Shown: one piece after another, positions 1 to 7,981 of the stretch
Layout: each line of letters opens with the position of its first letter
Position numbering within the stretch: the stretch's first letter is position 1
Assembly: GCF_002354895.1 (NCBI RefSeq)
Contig: NZ_CP023439.1
Location: forward strand, 3,038,001 to 3,102,000
DNA: 64,000 bases
From: Thauera sp. K11
GTDB taxonomy: Bacteria; Pseudomonadota; Gammaproteobacteria; Burkholderiales; Rhodocyclaceae
Direction of reading: 5' to 3'
Position numbers and translations under genes: made by a program
Notes under the pieces: generated by a model
Told to the model about the DNA's origin: nothing
Database searches by the model: none
Seen by the model: only the letters and a program-made list of their open reading frames with translations

Positions 1-512
1 GCGGGCGCCCCGAAGGCGCGGAAATCCAGCCGGTAGGTGTAGTTGACCTGGTAGGTCTCGCCCTCGCGGATCGCGGCATGGATGCGCCCGATCGCGCGGT
101 GGAAGGCGTCGCGGTCCACGCTGGGGCGGATGTCGAGCACGCCGGCGGGCGCCGGGCCGGCGACCGTGCCACCGCCCGCCGGCTGCGGCCCGCCCTCCTT
201 CGCCGCCAGCCACGCGTCGACCCCGGCCGCGGACAACCGCCGCAGCGACGAGAAGATCAGGAAGCACAGCGCGCCATGCTGCGCCGGGGCGAGCCGCCCG
301 TCGCCGGCGTGCAGCAGGCGCGCGCCCCATTCGTAGTCGGCCAGCACCACGGCGTGGCGGCCGGCACGGATCTCGCGGTCCGCCTCCGCCCAGGCTTCGT
401 CCAGGCGCGCCGGGTCGTCGCAGCGGCATTCGCGGACGAAGCCGGTATAGAGGCGGCTCGCCGGTTCCGCCGCGGTGGCGGCGCAGTCGTCGAGCAGTGC
501 GAAGCAGTCCAT
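1..512 (-). CDS. pabB: Aminodeoxychorismate synthase component I, N-terminal part (cut by window edge)
   Basis: Only the first 170 residues are in the window; the gene runs off the left edge. PabB makes 4-amino-4-deoxychorismate, the precursor of p-aminobenzoate. Visible family signatures are ADYEWGARL near residue 68 and IREGETYQVNYTYRL near residue 150, which is the start of the chorismate-binding domain. The ATG at 512 is the first start after the stop of the fae-like gene 36 nt upstream, so the two genes are probably cotranscribed. In methanopterin-using bacteria p-aminobenzoate is needed for the aryl unit of H4MPT as well as for folate, which explains the location beside the fhc genes. 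The C-terminal catalytic half cannot be inspected. Confidence 0.85.
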   Translation of the reverse strand, partial: MDCFALLDDCAATAAEPASRLYTGFVRECRCDDPARLDEAWAEADREIRAGRHAVVLADYEWGARLLHAGDGRLAPAQHGALCFLIFSSLRRLSAAGVDAWLAAKEGGPQPAGGGTVAGPAPAGVLDIRPSVDRDAFHRAIGRIHAAIREGETYQVNYTYRLDFRAFGAP

Positions 513-548
513 GCGATCGGGTGCCGGAAGCCCGGCTGCAAAGGCCGT

Positions 549-1079
549 TCAGCTCCAGTCGTCGTAGTCGTGCCTGATCGTGTGGCGGTTGGCGATCAGT
601 TCGTCGATGGAGGGCTCGTTGTTGAGCGCGCGCCGGATGGCGAGCCGGGTGGCCTCGTAGTTGGTGCGGTACATGTCCTTCTTGTCGAGGTTCGGATCGG
701 TCGCGCAGCACGGGTCGATCCACACCAGGCTGATGATGCACAGGTCGTCGGCCAGATCCTTCGGGATGATGCCCTCGATCACGCAGTCCAGCACCGCATC
801 CGCGGTGGCCGACTGCACCACGCCGCCGAACAGCTCGATGTTGGCCATGTCCTTCAGCGTGACCTTGGGCACGGTGATCGTCGCCGGCCGCACCATCTGG
901 TTGCAGGCGCGGATCGCGAACATCGCGGTGTGGCCCTTGGTCTGCGCCATCATGTTGGCGAAAGCCTGCCCCACCGGACCGTCGGTGCGGCCGATCAGGA
1001 TCTCGGGCATCGCATCGGTGAATTGGCCTTCGGCGGCGAGCACCGTGGCTTCGCCGGCATGGAATACGTACTTGCTCAT
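549..1079 (-). CDS. Formaldehyde-activating enzyme paralogue lacking the catalytic histidine
   Basis: A 176-aa protein of the Fae family. Compared with the canonical Fae encoded at 14364-14873 it keeps the fold-defining stretches (for example ILIG, QAFANMM, PATITVPKVTLKD, ELFGGVVQSA). However, the A-H-I-D-L-I-L-G segment carrying the catalytic histidine (His22 there) aligns with A-M-P-E-I-L-I-G here, so His is replaced by Met24. It is also about 10 residues longer in the C-terminal part and rich in Cys (IDPCCATD). A GGAG Shine-Dalgarno sequence precedes the ATG. Fae paralogues of unknown role are known in methylotrophs; binding or regulation of C1 carriers rather than catalysis is an inference. 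Confidence 0.85.
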   Translation of the reverse strand: MSKYVFHAGEATVLAAEGQFTDAMPEILIGRTDGPVGQAFANMMAQTKGHTAMFAIRACNQMVRPATITVPKVTLKDMANIELFGGVVQSATADAVLDCVIEGIIPKDLADDLCIISLVWIDPCCATDPNLDKKDMYRTNYEATRLAIRRALNNEPSIDELIANRHTIRHDYDDWS

Positions 1080-1107
1080 GAAGACTCCGGAAGAGACGTG
1101 TTGGAAA

Positions 1108-1139
1108 CCGGCCAGGCCCGCATTGTAGGGCCCGGCCGG
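1108..1139 (-). terminator. Hairpin between fhcC and the fae-like gene
   Basis: A 12-bp GC-rich stem with one mismatch (CCGGCCGGGCCC / GGGCCTGGCCGG on the minus strand) around an 8-nt loop, followed by only a short TTT run. It lies in the 108-nt gap downstream of fhcC. It could be a partial terminator or an mRNA-stabilising structure; the weak T tract argues against full termination. Confidence 0.4.
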
Positions 1140-1187
1140 GGAAGAAAGATTGCGGACGTCGCGCCGCGCAGGCCGGCGGCTGGCGGA

Positions 1188-2012
1188 TCAGCCGGCGATC
1201 AGCCACTCGCCCTTGCCGTCGGCCGCGAGATCTCCGACCACGCGCTGCGGCCGGCGCGCCGCCAGGCCGGCGAAGGCGGCGTCCTGCGCGGCGAGGCTGC
1301 GCGACAGCAGGGCCCAGAACACGCGGACGTCGTGCGCGGTGCCGGCGAAAGTCGCCGGCACCTCCGGCGCCGGCCCGCAGAACACCAGCGTGCCGCGCCG
1401 CATGCCGTAGCCGCAGTGGGCGCCCGTGCGGCCGGCGAGCGCGATGGTGCCGGCCACCATGCGCGAGGCGCAGAAATCGCCCGCGTCGCCCAGCAGCAGC
1501 ACCGTGCCGCGCCGCATGCGGTCACCCAGGCGCGCGCCGGCATTGCCGCGCACCACCAGCGTGCCGCCGCGCATGCCGTCCATGCTGCCGGGCAATGCGC
1601 CGGCGGCGAAGTCGCCGACGTCGCCGCGCACCTCCAGCCGGCCTCCGGCCATCTCGCAGGCCGCCAGATGCCCGGCGCACCCATCCACCGCGATCCCGCC
1701 GCCGCGCATGGCGGCGCCCAGGTAGTCGCCGACGCTGCCGGCCACGCTCAGGCGGCCGCCGTCCATGCCCTGGCCGATGCGGTCGAAGCGGGCCAGGTCG
1801 CCCTCCAGGCGCACTTCGGGCGCGCCGGTTTCCAGGGCGCCGACGTCGAACAGTTCGCCCAGCGCGAGGTGATCGTTGCCGTGGCGCAGTGCGATGCGCG
1901 CGACGTCGGCGGCGCTGCTGCCGGCCAGGGCGGCGGGCAGCACCGGACTCATATCCACCCGGAAGGCGGGCTGCGCCCGCAGGCGCAGGCGGAAACCCGA
2001 GGCCGCGCTCAT
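1188..2012 (-). CDS. fhcC: Formyltransferase/hydrolase complex subunit C
   Basis: A 274-aa protein homologous to formylmethanofuran dehydrogenase subunit C, built of glycine-rich beta-helix repeats (GGRLEVRGDVGDFAAGALPG and similar GxM-x-GG-x-L units through residues 90-220). In methylotrophs FhcC is part of the FhcABCD complex that transfers the formyl group from formyl-H4MPT to methylofuran and hydrolyses it to formate. The ATG overlaps the fhcD stop (ATGA), indicating translational coupling. The call is firm from both sequence and gene order. Confidence 0.93.
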   Translation of the reverse strand: MSAASGFRLRLRAQPAFRVDMSPVLPAALAGSSAADVARIALRHGNDHLALGELFDVGALETGAPEVRLEGDLARFDRIGQGMDGGRLSVAGSVGDYLGAAMRGGGIAVDGCAGHLAACEMAGGRLEVRGDVGDFAAGALPGSMDGMRGGTLVVRGNAGARLGDRMRRGTVLLLGDAGDFCASRMVAGTIALAGRTGAHCGYGMRRGTLVFCGPAPEVPATFAGTAHDVRVFWALLSRSLAAQDAAFAGLAARRPQRVVGDLAADGKGEWLIAG

Positions 2013-2956
2013 GCCCGCCCCTCCATGCCCGGCAGCCGGTGGAGATGGAAATGGAAAGGCCCGAGCTTGCCGCCGTAGTTGCCGGCGGAAATCCGCGTCA
2101 CCCCGGCCGCGGCGCCCCGTGCGACGATCGCTTCGACGCCGGCGCCCATCGCCGCCGCGACGTTGGCCTCGGTCAGCCCGTCGATGACGATCTCCATCAC
2201 GCAGCGGGTCTGCGCATCCAGCTCGGTGCTCTTCGCCAGCGGGATCAGCGCGGGGCAGAAGGCATCGTTGGTGGACGCCATCAGCGACGCATACTTGCTG
2301 CCGACCTTGGAGCCCGAACGCACCACGCCGCCGGGGAAGGGCATGATCACGCCGGGCACCGCCCGCATCGCCTCGACCGCCGCCTGTGCGCCGGCCAGCG
2401 CGGTGCTGGTATCGCGCGCCAGCAGCAGCAGGTTGCCGCCGCCCACCGCCTTCACCACCGCGGTCGTCTCCTGCGCGACGAACTCGCCGTCCATCACCGG
2501 CACCCGCCAGTAGCGCCTGCCGTCGATCATCTTGGAGATCTGCCAGCCGTCGCCGAAGAAGCGCAGATTCCGCCCCAGCGCGACCGGCTCGCCCTCTTCC
2601 AGCCCGGCGTAGATCGCGGTGGTCGGGCAGGTCAGCACGCACTGGCCGACGCGGCGTTCGAGCTGCCTGGCAAGCTCCTTGCCGGACATCGAGAACAGCA
2701 GCACCGACGCGCCGGGCCTGCCGTCCGGCGTTTCGTCCGGCGCCAGCATGCGCTCGATGCCGGCCTCGCAGCCGCAGGCGATCACCGAGGTGGCGAAGCC
2801 GGTCATCGACACCGCGGCGTGGCGTGCCCAGGTCTCGTCGTGCGCGGTGATCAGCACCCTCGTCGCCTTCATCGGAAAGGCTTCGGCGAAGGTCGGGTCT
2901 ATCGTCACGCCGTTGCGCACCAGCGCGCCCGGCATCGCGTCCGGCTGCGCGCTCAT
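2009..2956 (-). CDS. fhcD: Formylmethanofuran:H4MPT formyltransferase subunit
   Basis: A 315-aa Ftr/FhcD protein. Family stretches include IDPTFAEAFPMKATRVLITA near residue 18, GFATSVIACGCEAGIE, DGRRYWRVPVMDGEFVAQE and the C-terminal ISAGNYGGKLGPFHFHL. It exchanges the formyl group between 5-formyl-H4MPT and methylofuran in the Fhc complex. It is coupled by ATGA overlaps to fhcA upstream and fhcC downstream, with an AGGAGG Shine-Dalgarno sequence embedded in the 3' end of fhcA. Order fhcB-A-D-C on one strand supports one stoichiometric complex. Confidence 0.95.
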   Translation of the reverse strand: MSAQPDAMPGALVRNGVTIDPTFAEAFPMKATRVLITAHDETWARHAAVSMTGFATSVIACGCEAGIERMLAPDETPDGRPGASVLLFSMSGKELARQLERRVGQCVLTCPTTAIYAGLEEGEPVALGRNLRFFGDGWQISKMIDGRRYWRVPVMDGEFVAQETTAVVKAVGGGNLLLLARDTSTALAGAQAAVEAMRAVPGVIMPFPGGVVRSGSKVGSKYASLMASTNDAFCPALIPLAKSTELDAQTRCVMEIVIDGLTEANVAAAMGAGVEAIVARGAAAGVTRISAGNYGGKLGPFHFHLHRLPGMEGRA

Positions 2957-4626
2957 CCGTTCCTCCTGCCGTGTACCTTGCACGCCAGCAGCGCGCCGCC
3001 GTTGGCGCACGAGCACAGTTCGTCGCGGCCTATCCTGGCGTTGCGGTAGCTCACGCTGAGGTGGCGTTCGGCGTACCGTGCGATGGTCTTCTCGATGCCC
3101 GCATCGAATTCGGTCTCGAGGAAGTGCGTGCCGCCCACCGGCACCGCCTCGATGCGGCCCTTGCGCGCGACCAGCCGTCCGTCCTTGAACACGTACTCGG
3201 GCGTCGCGAACATTGCCTCGCGGTCGGCGTCCTCGCGATACACCGCGACGTCGGCCGCGGCGCCGACGCCCAACTGGCCGCGGTCGGCAAGGCCGAGCAG
3301 GCGCGCCGGCGCGGCGCGGGTCATGATCGCGATCTCGTACAGGCTCAGTTCGCGGCCGATCTCGCGCAGGTCGACCGACGCCGCCACGTCGGGATGCAGG
3401 CGCGCGAGCTGCCCGTCGCGGAACGACTTGTCCATCAGCAGCCTGATGAGGTGCGGGTAGCTGGTGAACGGTCCGCCGTTGGGATGGTCGGTGGTCAGCA
3501 CCACCCGCCAGGGATCGTCCATCAGCAGGAAGATCTCCAGCCCGATCGCCCACTGCAGCGCGTTCACATAGCTCTGCTCGCGGTAGCGGAAGGGCACCAC
3601 GCCGCAGCCGGCGTCGCACTCGATGTCGCCACCGACGTACTTGCGCGGGCTGCCCAGGCCGGCGTTGGCGAACTGCCGCATGGTGTCGCCGGAGGCCGTC
3701 ACCGTCTGGCCGAAGATGATCTGCCCGACGTCGATGCTGACGTTCGGCGACGCCCTGACCTTGTCGATGAGCTGCCGCGTGGCCGACGAAAACTTCTTCG
3801 GCCCTTCCCTGCCGTAGCTGTGGAACTGGATGTGCGTCAGGTGGCCGGGCAGGCCGTCGAGCGCATCGATGGTGGCCAGCGTGGATTCGATGTTGCCCGC
3901 CACGCCGAGGTTGCTGGCGTGGATGTGCAGCGGATGCGGCACGCCCAGTTCGAACAGTGCCCGTGCCAGCGTATTCACCACCCGGCGCGGGCTGACCTGC
4001 CAGTGCGCATGGTTCTCGTCGACGTCGAGCTTGCGCTGGTTGAACTTGAAGGCGGAGATGCCGCCCGGGTTCACCACCTTCACGCCCATCGCCTTGCTGG
4101 CGTCGATGGACCAGGCGACGTAGTCGCGGATGCGCTCGAAATCCTCGCCGCGCGCCAGCATCTCGAGGAACAGTTCCTCGTTGCCCAGCATCACGTAGGC
4201 GCCGTGGTCCAGGATGGGCGTGTCGCCCATCTCCATGTGGGCGTGGCGCGCGTTGGCCGCCAGCATCGCCGGCTCGAAGGCGGCGGTATAGCCCATCTGC
4301 GCGTAGCGGTAGCCGGTCTCCAGCGTGCCGGGGGTGCAGCAGCCGCCCGAGGCCAGTTCCAGCATCGAGTCGCGCTCGCGGTTGGCGCGGTGGTCCTCGG
4401 GCAGCATCATGCGCGCGAGGTTCACCTTGCCGCCGCCGATGTGGGTATGCAGGTCGATGCCGCCGGCCATCACCACGCAGCCGGAAACGTCGTACTCATG
4501 GTCGGCGCGTTCCTGCGCATCCAGCGCGACGATGCGGCCATCGCGCATGCCGACGTCGCGCACCTCGCCATCAACGCCGTTGGCCGGGTCATACACCCTG
4601 CCGCCCTTGAGCCGGATCGTGCTCAC
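2953..4626 (-). CDS. fhcA: Formyltransferase/hydrolase complex subunit A
   Basis: A 557-aa amidohydrolase-fold protein, formylmethanofuran dehydrogenase subunit A family. The metal-binding GGIDLHTHIGGGKVN is near residue 55; HPLHIHASNLG and TTDHPNGGPFTSYPHL are further signature segments. It hydrolyses formyl-methylofuran to formate. The GTG start is chosen because the protein begins STIRLKGGRVYDPANG as in the family, and GGAGGG lies upstream. The extreme C-terminus carries C-S-C-x8-C-K and then GRRNG, resembling the tiny ORFs at 4623-4709 and 9111-9308. Transcribed between the 28-aa ORF and fhcD with overlapping codons on both sides. Confidence 0.95.
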   Translation of the reverse strand: MSTIRLKGGRVYDPANGVDGEVRDVGMRDGRIVALDAQERADHEYDVSGCVVMAGGIDLHTHIGGGKVNLARMMLPEDHRANRERDSMLELASGGCCTPGTLETGYRYAQMGYTAAFEPAMLAANARHAHMEMGDTPILDHGAYVMLGNEELFLEMLARGEDFERIRDYVAWSIDASKAMGVKVVNPGGISAFKFNQRKLDVDENHAHWQVSPRRVVNTLARALFELGVPHPLHIHASNLGVAGNIESTLATIDALDGLPGHLTHIQFHSYGREGPKKFSSATRQLIDKVRASPNVSIDVGQIIFGQTVTASGDTMRQFANAGLGSPRKYVGGDIECDAGCGVVPFRYREQSYVNALQWAIGLEIFLLMDDPWRVVLTTDHPNGGPFTSYPHLIRLLMDKSFRDGQLARLHPDVAASVDLREIGRELSLYEIAIMTRAAPARLLGLADRGQLGVGAAADVAVYREDADREAMFATPEYVFKDGRLVARKGRIEAVPVGGTHFLETEFDAGIEKTIARYAERHLSVSYRNARIGRDELCSCANGGALLACKVHGRRNG

Positions 4627-4709
4627 CGGATCGCCCTCCCGTCGCTGCGCGGCGGCGGGGCGGCCTTGCACGGCCGACCCGTTCCGCAGGTGCAAAACAG
4701 TGCGCTCAC
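4623..4709 (-). CDS. 28-aa Cys-motif peptide between fhcB and fhcA (unknown function)
   Basis: A very short ORF starting at GTG 4709, which overlaps the fhcB stop (GTGA), and ending with a TGA that overlaps the fhcA GTG (GTGA). It encodes a peptide with CTCGTGRPCK followed by a Pro/Arg-rich tail ending GRAIR. The same motif (CACGTGHRQCK, tail ending RRTGR) occurs in the equally coupled ORF at 9111-9308, and the nucleotide sequences are closely similar. Three Cys in C-x-C-x(5)-C spacing suggest metal binding. I do not recognise a family. It could instead be a translational-coupling device whose peptide is irrelevant. Confidence 0.5.
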   Translation of the reverse strand: MSALFCTCGTGRPCKAAPPPRSDGRAIR

Positions 4710-6001
4710 GGCGTCCCCTCCGCGGCCAGGCGGCGCAGGGCGAGGCGCGCTTCCAGCGCCGCGGCGACGTCCGCCACCGTCGGCAGGCCGTCGTCGCGCA
4801 CGGCGCGCACGGGCAGCGTCACCACGCCGTCGGCACGGAACATGTGACCCCCGGCGCCGACGCCGGGGGTGGCCACCGGGATGAAGACGACGCCCCTGCC
4901 GCCGCAGGCTGCCGCCAGGGCCGGATGGCCGAGCACGATGCGCGGCAGCGACGTCGCCGGCGGCCCGAGGTCCGGTCCCAGACTCGCGACCCACAGCAGC
5001 AGGTCGACCGCGCCCTCTTCCAGCAGCCGCGCGGTGGCGTACTGCAGCGGATCGTGATCGACGCCGTGCGGCCCGACGCGGGTGCGCAGCGGCAGGCCGG
5101 ACATCCAGGTGGTGACCGCATTGGCCGTCTGCGCTCCGTCGGCGCCGCCGAGGATGAAGGCTCCAGCGCGCGTCCCGCGGTTGAGCGACATCACGATGCG
5201 CAGCAACGCCTCGGCGATGAGCGCCCCCTGCGGCGGCAGGCGGCCCGGCTCCCACACCACCACGCAGTAGCGGGCGGCACGCATCATCTGCGCCAGATCC
5301 GCCAGCGCGGCGTCGGGCGCGGGCGGCCGGTGCTCATCGACCAGCGCCGCCAGCATCGCGACGGTATCGAACAGGTCCCCCGCCGGGTCCAGGTGCTGCA
5401 CCTGCAGCCCCTCCAGCCCGGGCGCGGCCGGCGGCTGCGCGCCGACGAAGACGACGCGCCGTGCGAAACCGGCCCCTTCCACCGGCGCAGAGCGGCGGAA
5501 GAACTCGGGAAAGCCGGTCGCCGCATCGGTGCCGATGCAGACGACGAGGTCGGCGCGGTTGCGGATCTCGGCCAGCGTCGAGAACATCTGGCCGCGGTCC
5601 TGCAGCGCGCGCAGCACGTGCATCAGCGCGTCGCCGCGGGCGTGGTCGAGGATGGCGCCGCCGGCGTTGGCCAGGCGGTACAGCGCGCGCATGCCGGCAA
5701 CGTCGGTGGCGAGGCCGCCGAACAGCGGCAGGCGGCAGGTGGCCAGCCTATCCGCGGCGGCATCGAGCGCGGCTTCGGCGGCGACGGGCCGGCCGTCCAC
5801 CAGGGCCGGAGCCGGGCGCGGCGCATCGAAACCCGCCAGCGCCTGTACCGCTTTGGAACAGTCGCTGCCGACCAGCCGCAGGCTGCCCTGCCGGACTTCG
5901 ACACCGAAGCCGTCGCACAGCAGCGAACAGAACGGACAGGTCCAGTCCTGCGGCGAACCGCCGGTCGAGGCCGGATTCGGGGCTTGGGTAGAGGCGTTCA
6001 T
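4706..6001 (-). CDS. fhcB: Formyltransferase/hydrolase complex subunit B
   Basis: A 431-aa protein of the formylmethanofuran dehydrogenase subunit B family (molybdopterin oxidoreductase-like fold). The N-terminal WTCPFCSLLCDGFGVEV (about residues 20-36) is the remnant of the Fe-S/cofactor-binding region; bacterial FhcB is not a redox enzyme. ATG 6001 is preferred over ATG 6013 because TGGAGAGCGCC precedes it. A consensus sigma-54 promoter sequence sits at 6014-6030, immediately upstream. First gene of the fhcB-x-A-D-C operon; the HisA-like gene ends 41 nt upstream. Confidence 0.92.
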   Translation of the reverse strand: MNASTQAPNPASTGGSPQDWTCPFCSLLCDGFGVEVRQGSLRLVGSDCSKAVQALAGFDAPRPAPALVDGRPVAAEAALDAAADRLATCRLPLFGGLATDVAGMRALYRLANAGGAILDHARGDALMHVLRALQDRGQMFSTLAEIRNRADLVVCIGTDAATGFPEFFRRSAPVEGAGFARRVVFVGAQPPAAPGLEGLQVQHLDPAGDLFDTVAMLAALVDEHRPPAPDAALADLAQMMRAARYCVVVWEPGRLPPQGALIAEALLRIVMSLNRGTRAGAFILGGADGAQTANAVTTWMSGLPLRTRVGPHGVDHDPLQYATARLLEEGAVDLLLWVASLGPDLGPPATSLPRIVLGHPALAAACGGRGVVFIPVATPGVGAGGHMFRADGVVTLPVRAVRDDGLPTVADVAAALEARLALRRLAAEGTP

Positions 6002-6013
6002 GGCGCTCTCCAT

Positions 6014-6030
6014 TGCAAATCGTGTGCCAA
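6014..6030 (-). promoter_or_regulatory. Sigma-54 type -24/-12 promoter sequence upstream of fhcB
   Basis: The minus strand reads TTGGCAC, five bases, TTGCA: a full match to the sigma-54 consensus. Transcription would begin about 12 nt beyond the -12 element, near 6003, leaving almost no leader before the fhcB ATG at 6001. That near-leaderless geometry is odd, so either a chance match or an unusual transcript is possible. Confidence 0.4.
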
Positions 6031-6042
6031 CGGGGCGGGCTC

Positions 6043-6765
6043 TCAATCCGTGCCTTGCCCCGCCGCTGGCGCACGCGGCGGGATGCGGCGGTCGTGGAGC
6101 GCCGAAGCGGTCAGCCAGGCGCTGGCGCCCGCCGCCTGCGCAGTGCGCAGATCGGCCTCGTCGCGGATGCCTCCGGCGCCGATCAGCGTCACCCGCGGCG
6201 CGCGGCGGGCGCAGTCGCGCAGCGTCCCGAGGTCCGGCCCGTCGAACGAGCCCACGCGATCCAGCGTCATGACGATCACCCGCTCCGGCCAGATTTCGGG
6301 GCGGTCCCAGCAACCGGCCGGGTCCATCCTCCGCCCGCCGCGGCGGTCCAGCGACAGGATGGCGCCGGACCTGTCCGCCAGGCTGGCGCACGCGGCCCCG
6401 GGCGTGGCGAGCGCCTCGCTGGCGAAAACCGGCGCGACTCTTGCTCCATCCTCGCCGAGCACGTCGCGCAGCCTGTCGAACGCGGCCGCATCGGCAAAGC
6501 CCGCATCCAGCCAGAGACTCACCCCCGGCAGCGCGGCGAGCAGGTCGCGGATCACCGCCGCCTGCGCCGTGCCGCCCGTCAGCGCGTCGAGGTCGGCCAC
6601 GTACAGCGTATCGGCGCCGGCATAGCCGCACAGCGCCTGCGCCACCCGCACCGGATCGCTGCCGGCGCACAGCGCGGACACGACCGGCCGGTACTCGCCG
6701 CGCAGGCCGCGCACCGCGCGCACCACCTGCCCTTTCATCAGATCCACTACCGGTATGATTTGCAT
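6043..6765 (-). CDS. HisA/HisF-like TIM-barrel protein of the H4MPT pathway cluster
   Basis: A 240-aa (beta/alpha)8 protein of the HisA/HisF superfamily: MQIIPVVDLMKGQVVRA at the N-terminus, YVADLDALTGG, and the phosphate-binding VTLIGAGGIRDEADL near residue 200. Such homologues accompany methanopterin genes in methylotrophs and are thought to act in coenzyme biosynthesis; they are not histidine biosynthetic enzymes in this context. The start at 6765 matches the family N-terminus. The divergent ATP-grasp gene begins within a few bases on the other strand, so the two 5' ends touch or overlap. Confidence 0.8.
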   Translation of the reverse strand: MQIIPVVDLMKGQVVRAVRGLRGEYRPVVSALCAGSDPVRVAQALCGYAGADTLYVADLDALTGGTAQAAVIRDLLAALPGVSLWLDAGFADAAAFDRLRDVLGEDGARVAPVFASEALATPGAACASLADRSGAILSLDRRGGRRMDPAGCWDRPEIWPERVIVMTLDRVGSFDGPDLGTLRDCARRAPRVTLIGAGGIRDEADLRTAQAAGASAWLTASALHDRRIPPRAPAAGQGTD

Positions 6766-6769
6766 GACC

Positions 6770-7981
6770 ATGACTGAACGACCGCTCCCACGCATCCTCG
6801 TCTACGAATTCATCAGCGCCGCCGGAGCGGGCGTGCAGCTTAGCACCGGCGCATCCACCGGCGGCCATGGCGTGCCGCCCGACGACGGCGATGCGGGCGA
6901 GCCGCTGCTGCTGCAGGGCATCGCCATGCGCGACGCGATCGCTGCCGACCTGCTGGCGGCAGGGCGATACCGGGTCTGCGTGGCCGACAGCGCGGCCGCG
7001 CCGTTTCCGCTGCCGGCGGCCGCAGCCTCACCGGAGGGCCGCGACACCGCGCACGAACGCCCCGTACGGCACGGCGCCGCATGCCCGCCGCGTAGCTCGG
7101 ATGCCGCCCGCGCGCCATCCGCACGCTCCGCGGCCCCGGGCTGCGCCACGCTGCGCGCGATGCCGGACGAGACGCCGGCCGCCTTTCTCGCGCGGGTCTC
7201 GCCGGGCTTCGACCGGGTGTGGGTCGTCGCCCCCGAGACCGACGGCATCCTCGCCGGGCTGTGCCGCGCGGTCGGCCCCGCGCGCTGGGCCGGCTGCGAT
7301 GCCGGTGCCATCGCGCTGTGCGGCAGCAAGACGGCGACCCGCATGCGGCTCGCCGCCCACGGCATCGCCGTACCGGACGGCTGGCAGCCTGGCGAGGCAA
7401 GGCCGCATCCGGATGGCGCCTGGATCGTCAAGCCCGACGACGGCGCCGGCGCGCAGGATACGCGCCGCCATGCCGGCTTCGACGCCGCCCGCGCCGCATT
7501 CACGGCGCATGCGGCAAGCGGGCGGCCGTTCGCGCTGGAGCGTTGGGTCGACGGCGAGCCGCTGAGCCTGTCCCTGCTGTGCGGCAGCCGCGGAGCCGAA
7601 CTGCTGTGCATCAACCGCCAGCGCATCCGCCTCGGCGCGGACGGCAAGCTGGGCTACCACGGCGTGGACGTCGGCATCGAGGCGCCCGGCGGCGCACGTG
7701 GCCGGGTGCTCGGCGAGCTGGCGCACGCCGTCCATGCGGCAGTGCCCGGGCTGGCCGGATTCGTCGGCATCGACCTGGTGTGGACGTCCGGCGGCCAGCC
7801 GGTGGTCATCGAGATCAACCCGCGGCCGACCTGCGCCTACGTCGGCCTGTCCGCCCGCATCGGCCGCAACCTCGCCGCCGGGATCCTCGCCTCCGATACC
7901 CGCAGCGCGGCGGCCGCGCAACCCTCCGGCGGCAATGCGGCGGGTGCTTTCCCCTGCCCGGACGGGTGGACGTCCCGGTGA
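6770..7981 (+). CDS. ATP-grasp ligase, MfnD-like (methylofuran biosynthesis)
   Basis: About 403 aa. The C-terminal half has the ATP-grasp pattern: GAWIVKPDDGAGAQDTR, FALERWVDGEPLSLSLL and VVIEINPRPTCAYVGLS (metal-binding E and N). The closest known role is tyramine-glutamate ligase MfnD, which adds glutamate to tyramine for the methanofuran core; that assignment rests on the adjacent mfnF and mfnE homologues. Starts at 6755, 6764 or 6770 are possible; none has a Shine-Dalgarno sequence and a TATGAT box at 6754-6759 precedes 6770. The stop overlaps the next GTG (GTGA). Confidence 0.8.
   Translation: MTERPLPRILVYEFISAAGAGVQLSTGASTGGHGVPPDDGDAGEPLLLQGIAMRDAIAADLLAAGRYRVCVADSAAAPFPLPAAAASPEGRDTAHERPVRHGAACPPRSSDAARAPSARSAAPGCATLRAMPDETPAAFLARVSPGFDRVWVVAPETDGILAGLCRAVGPARWAGCDAGAIALCGSKTATRMRLAAHGIAVPDGWQPGEARPHPDGAWIVKPDDGAGAQDTRRHAGFDAARAAFTAHAASGRPFALERWVDGEPLSLSLLCGSRGAELLCINRQRIRLGADGKLGYHGVDVGIEAPGGARGRVLGELAHAVHAAVPGLAGFVGIDLVWTSGGQPVVIEINPRPTCAYVGLSARIGRNLAAGILASDTRSAAAAQPSGGNAAGAFPCPDGWTSR

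Noticed and set aside
78..2078. Long plus-strand ORF (666 aa) across pabB, the fae-like gene and fhcC
   Set aside because: It runs antisense to three recognisable genes; its composition (Arg/Ala/Gly/His rich) is typical of a shadow frame in GC-rich DNA.
2670..2685. Sigma-54-like GGCA-N6-TTGC on the plus strand inside fhcD, and a similar hit near 13210 inside dmrB
   Set aside because: Inside conserved coding sequence and in antisense orientation with no gene downstream; shows that partial matches arise by chance here.
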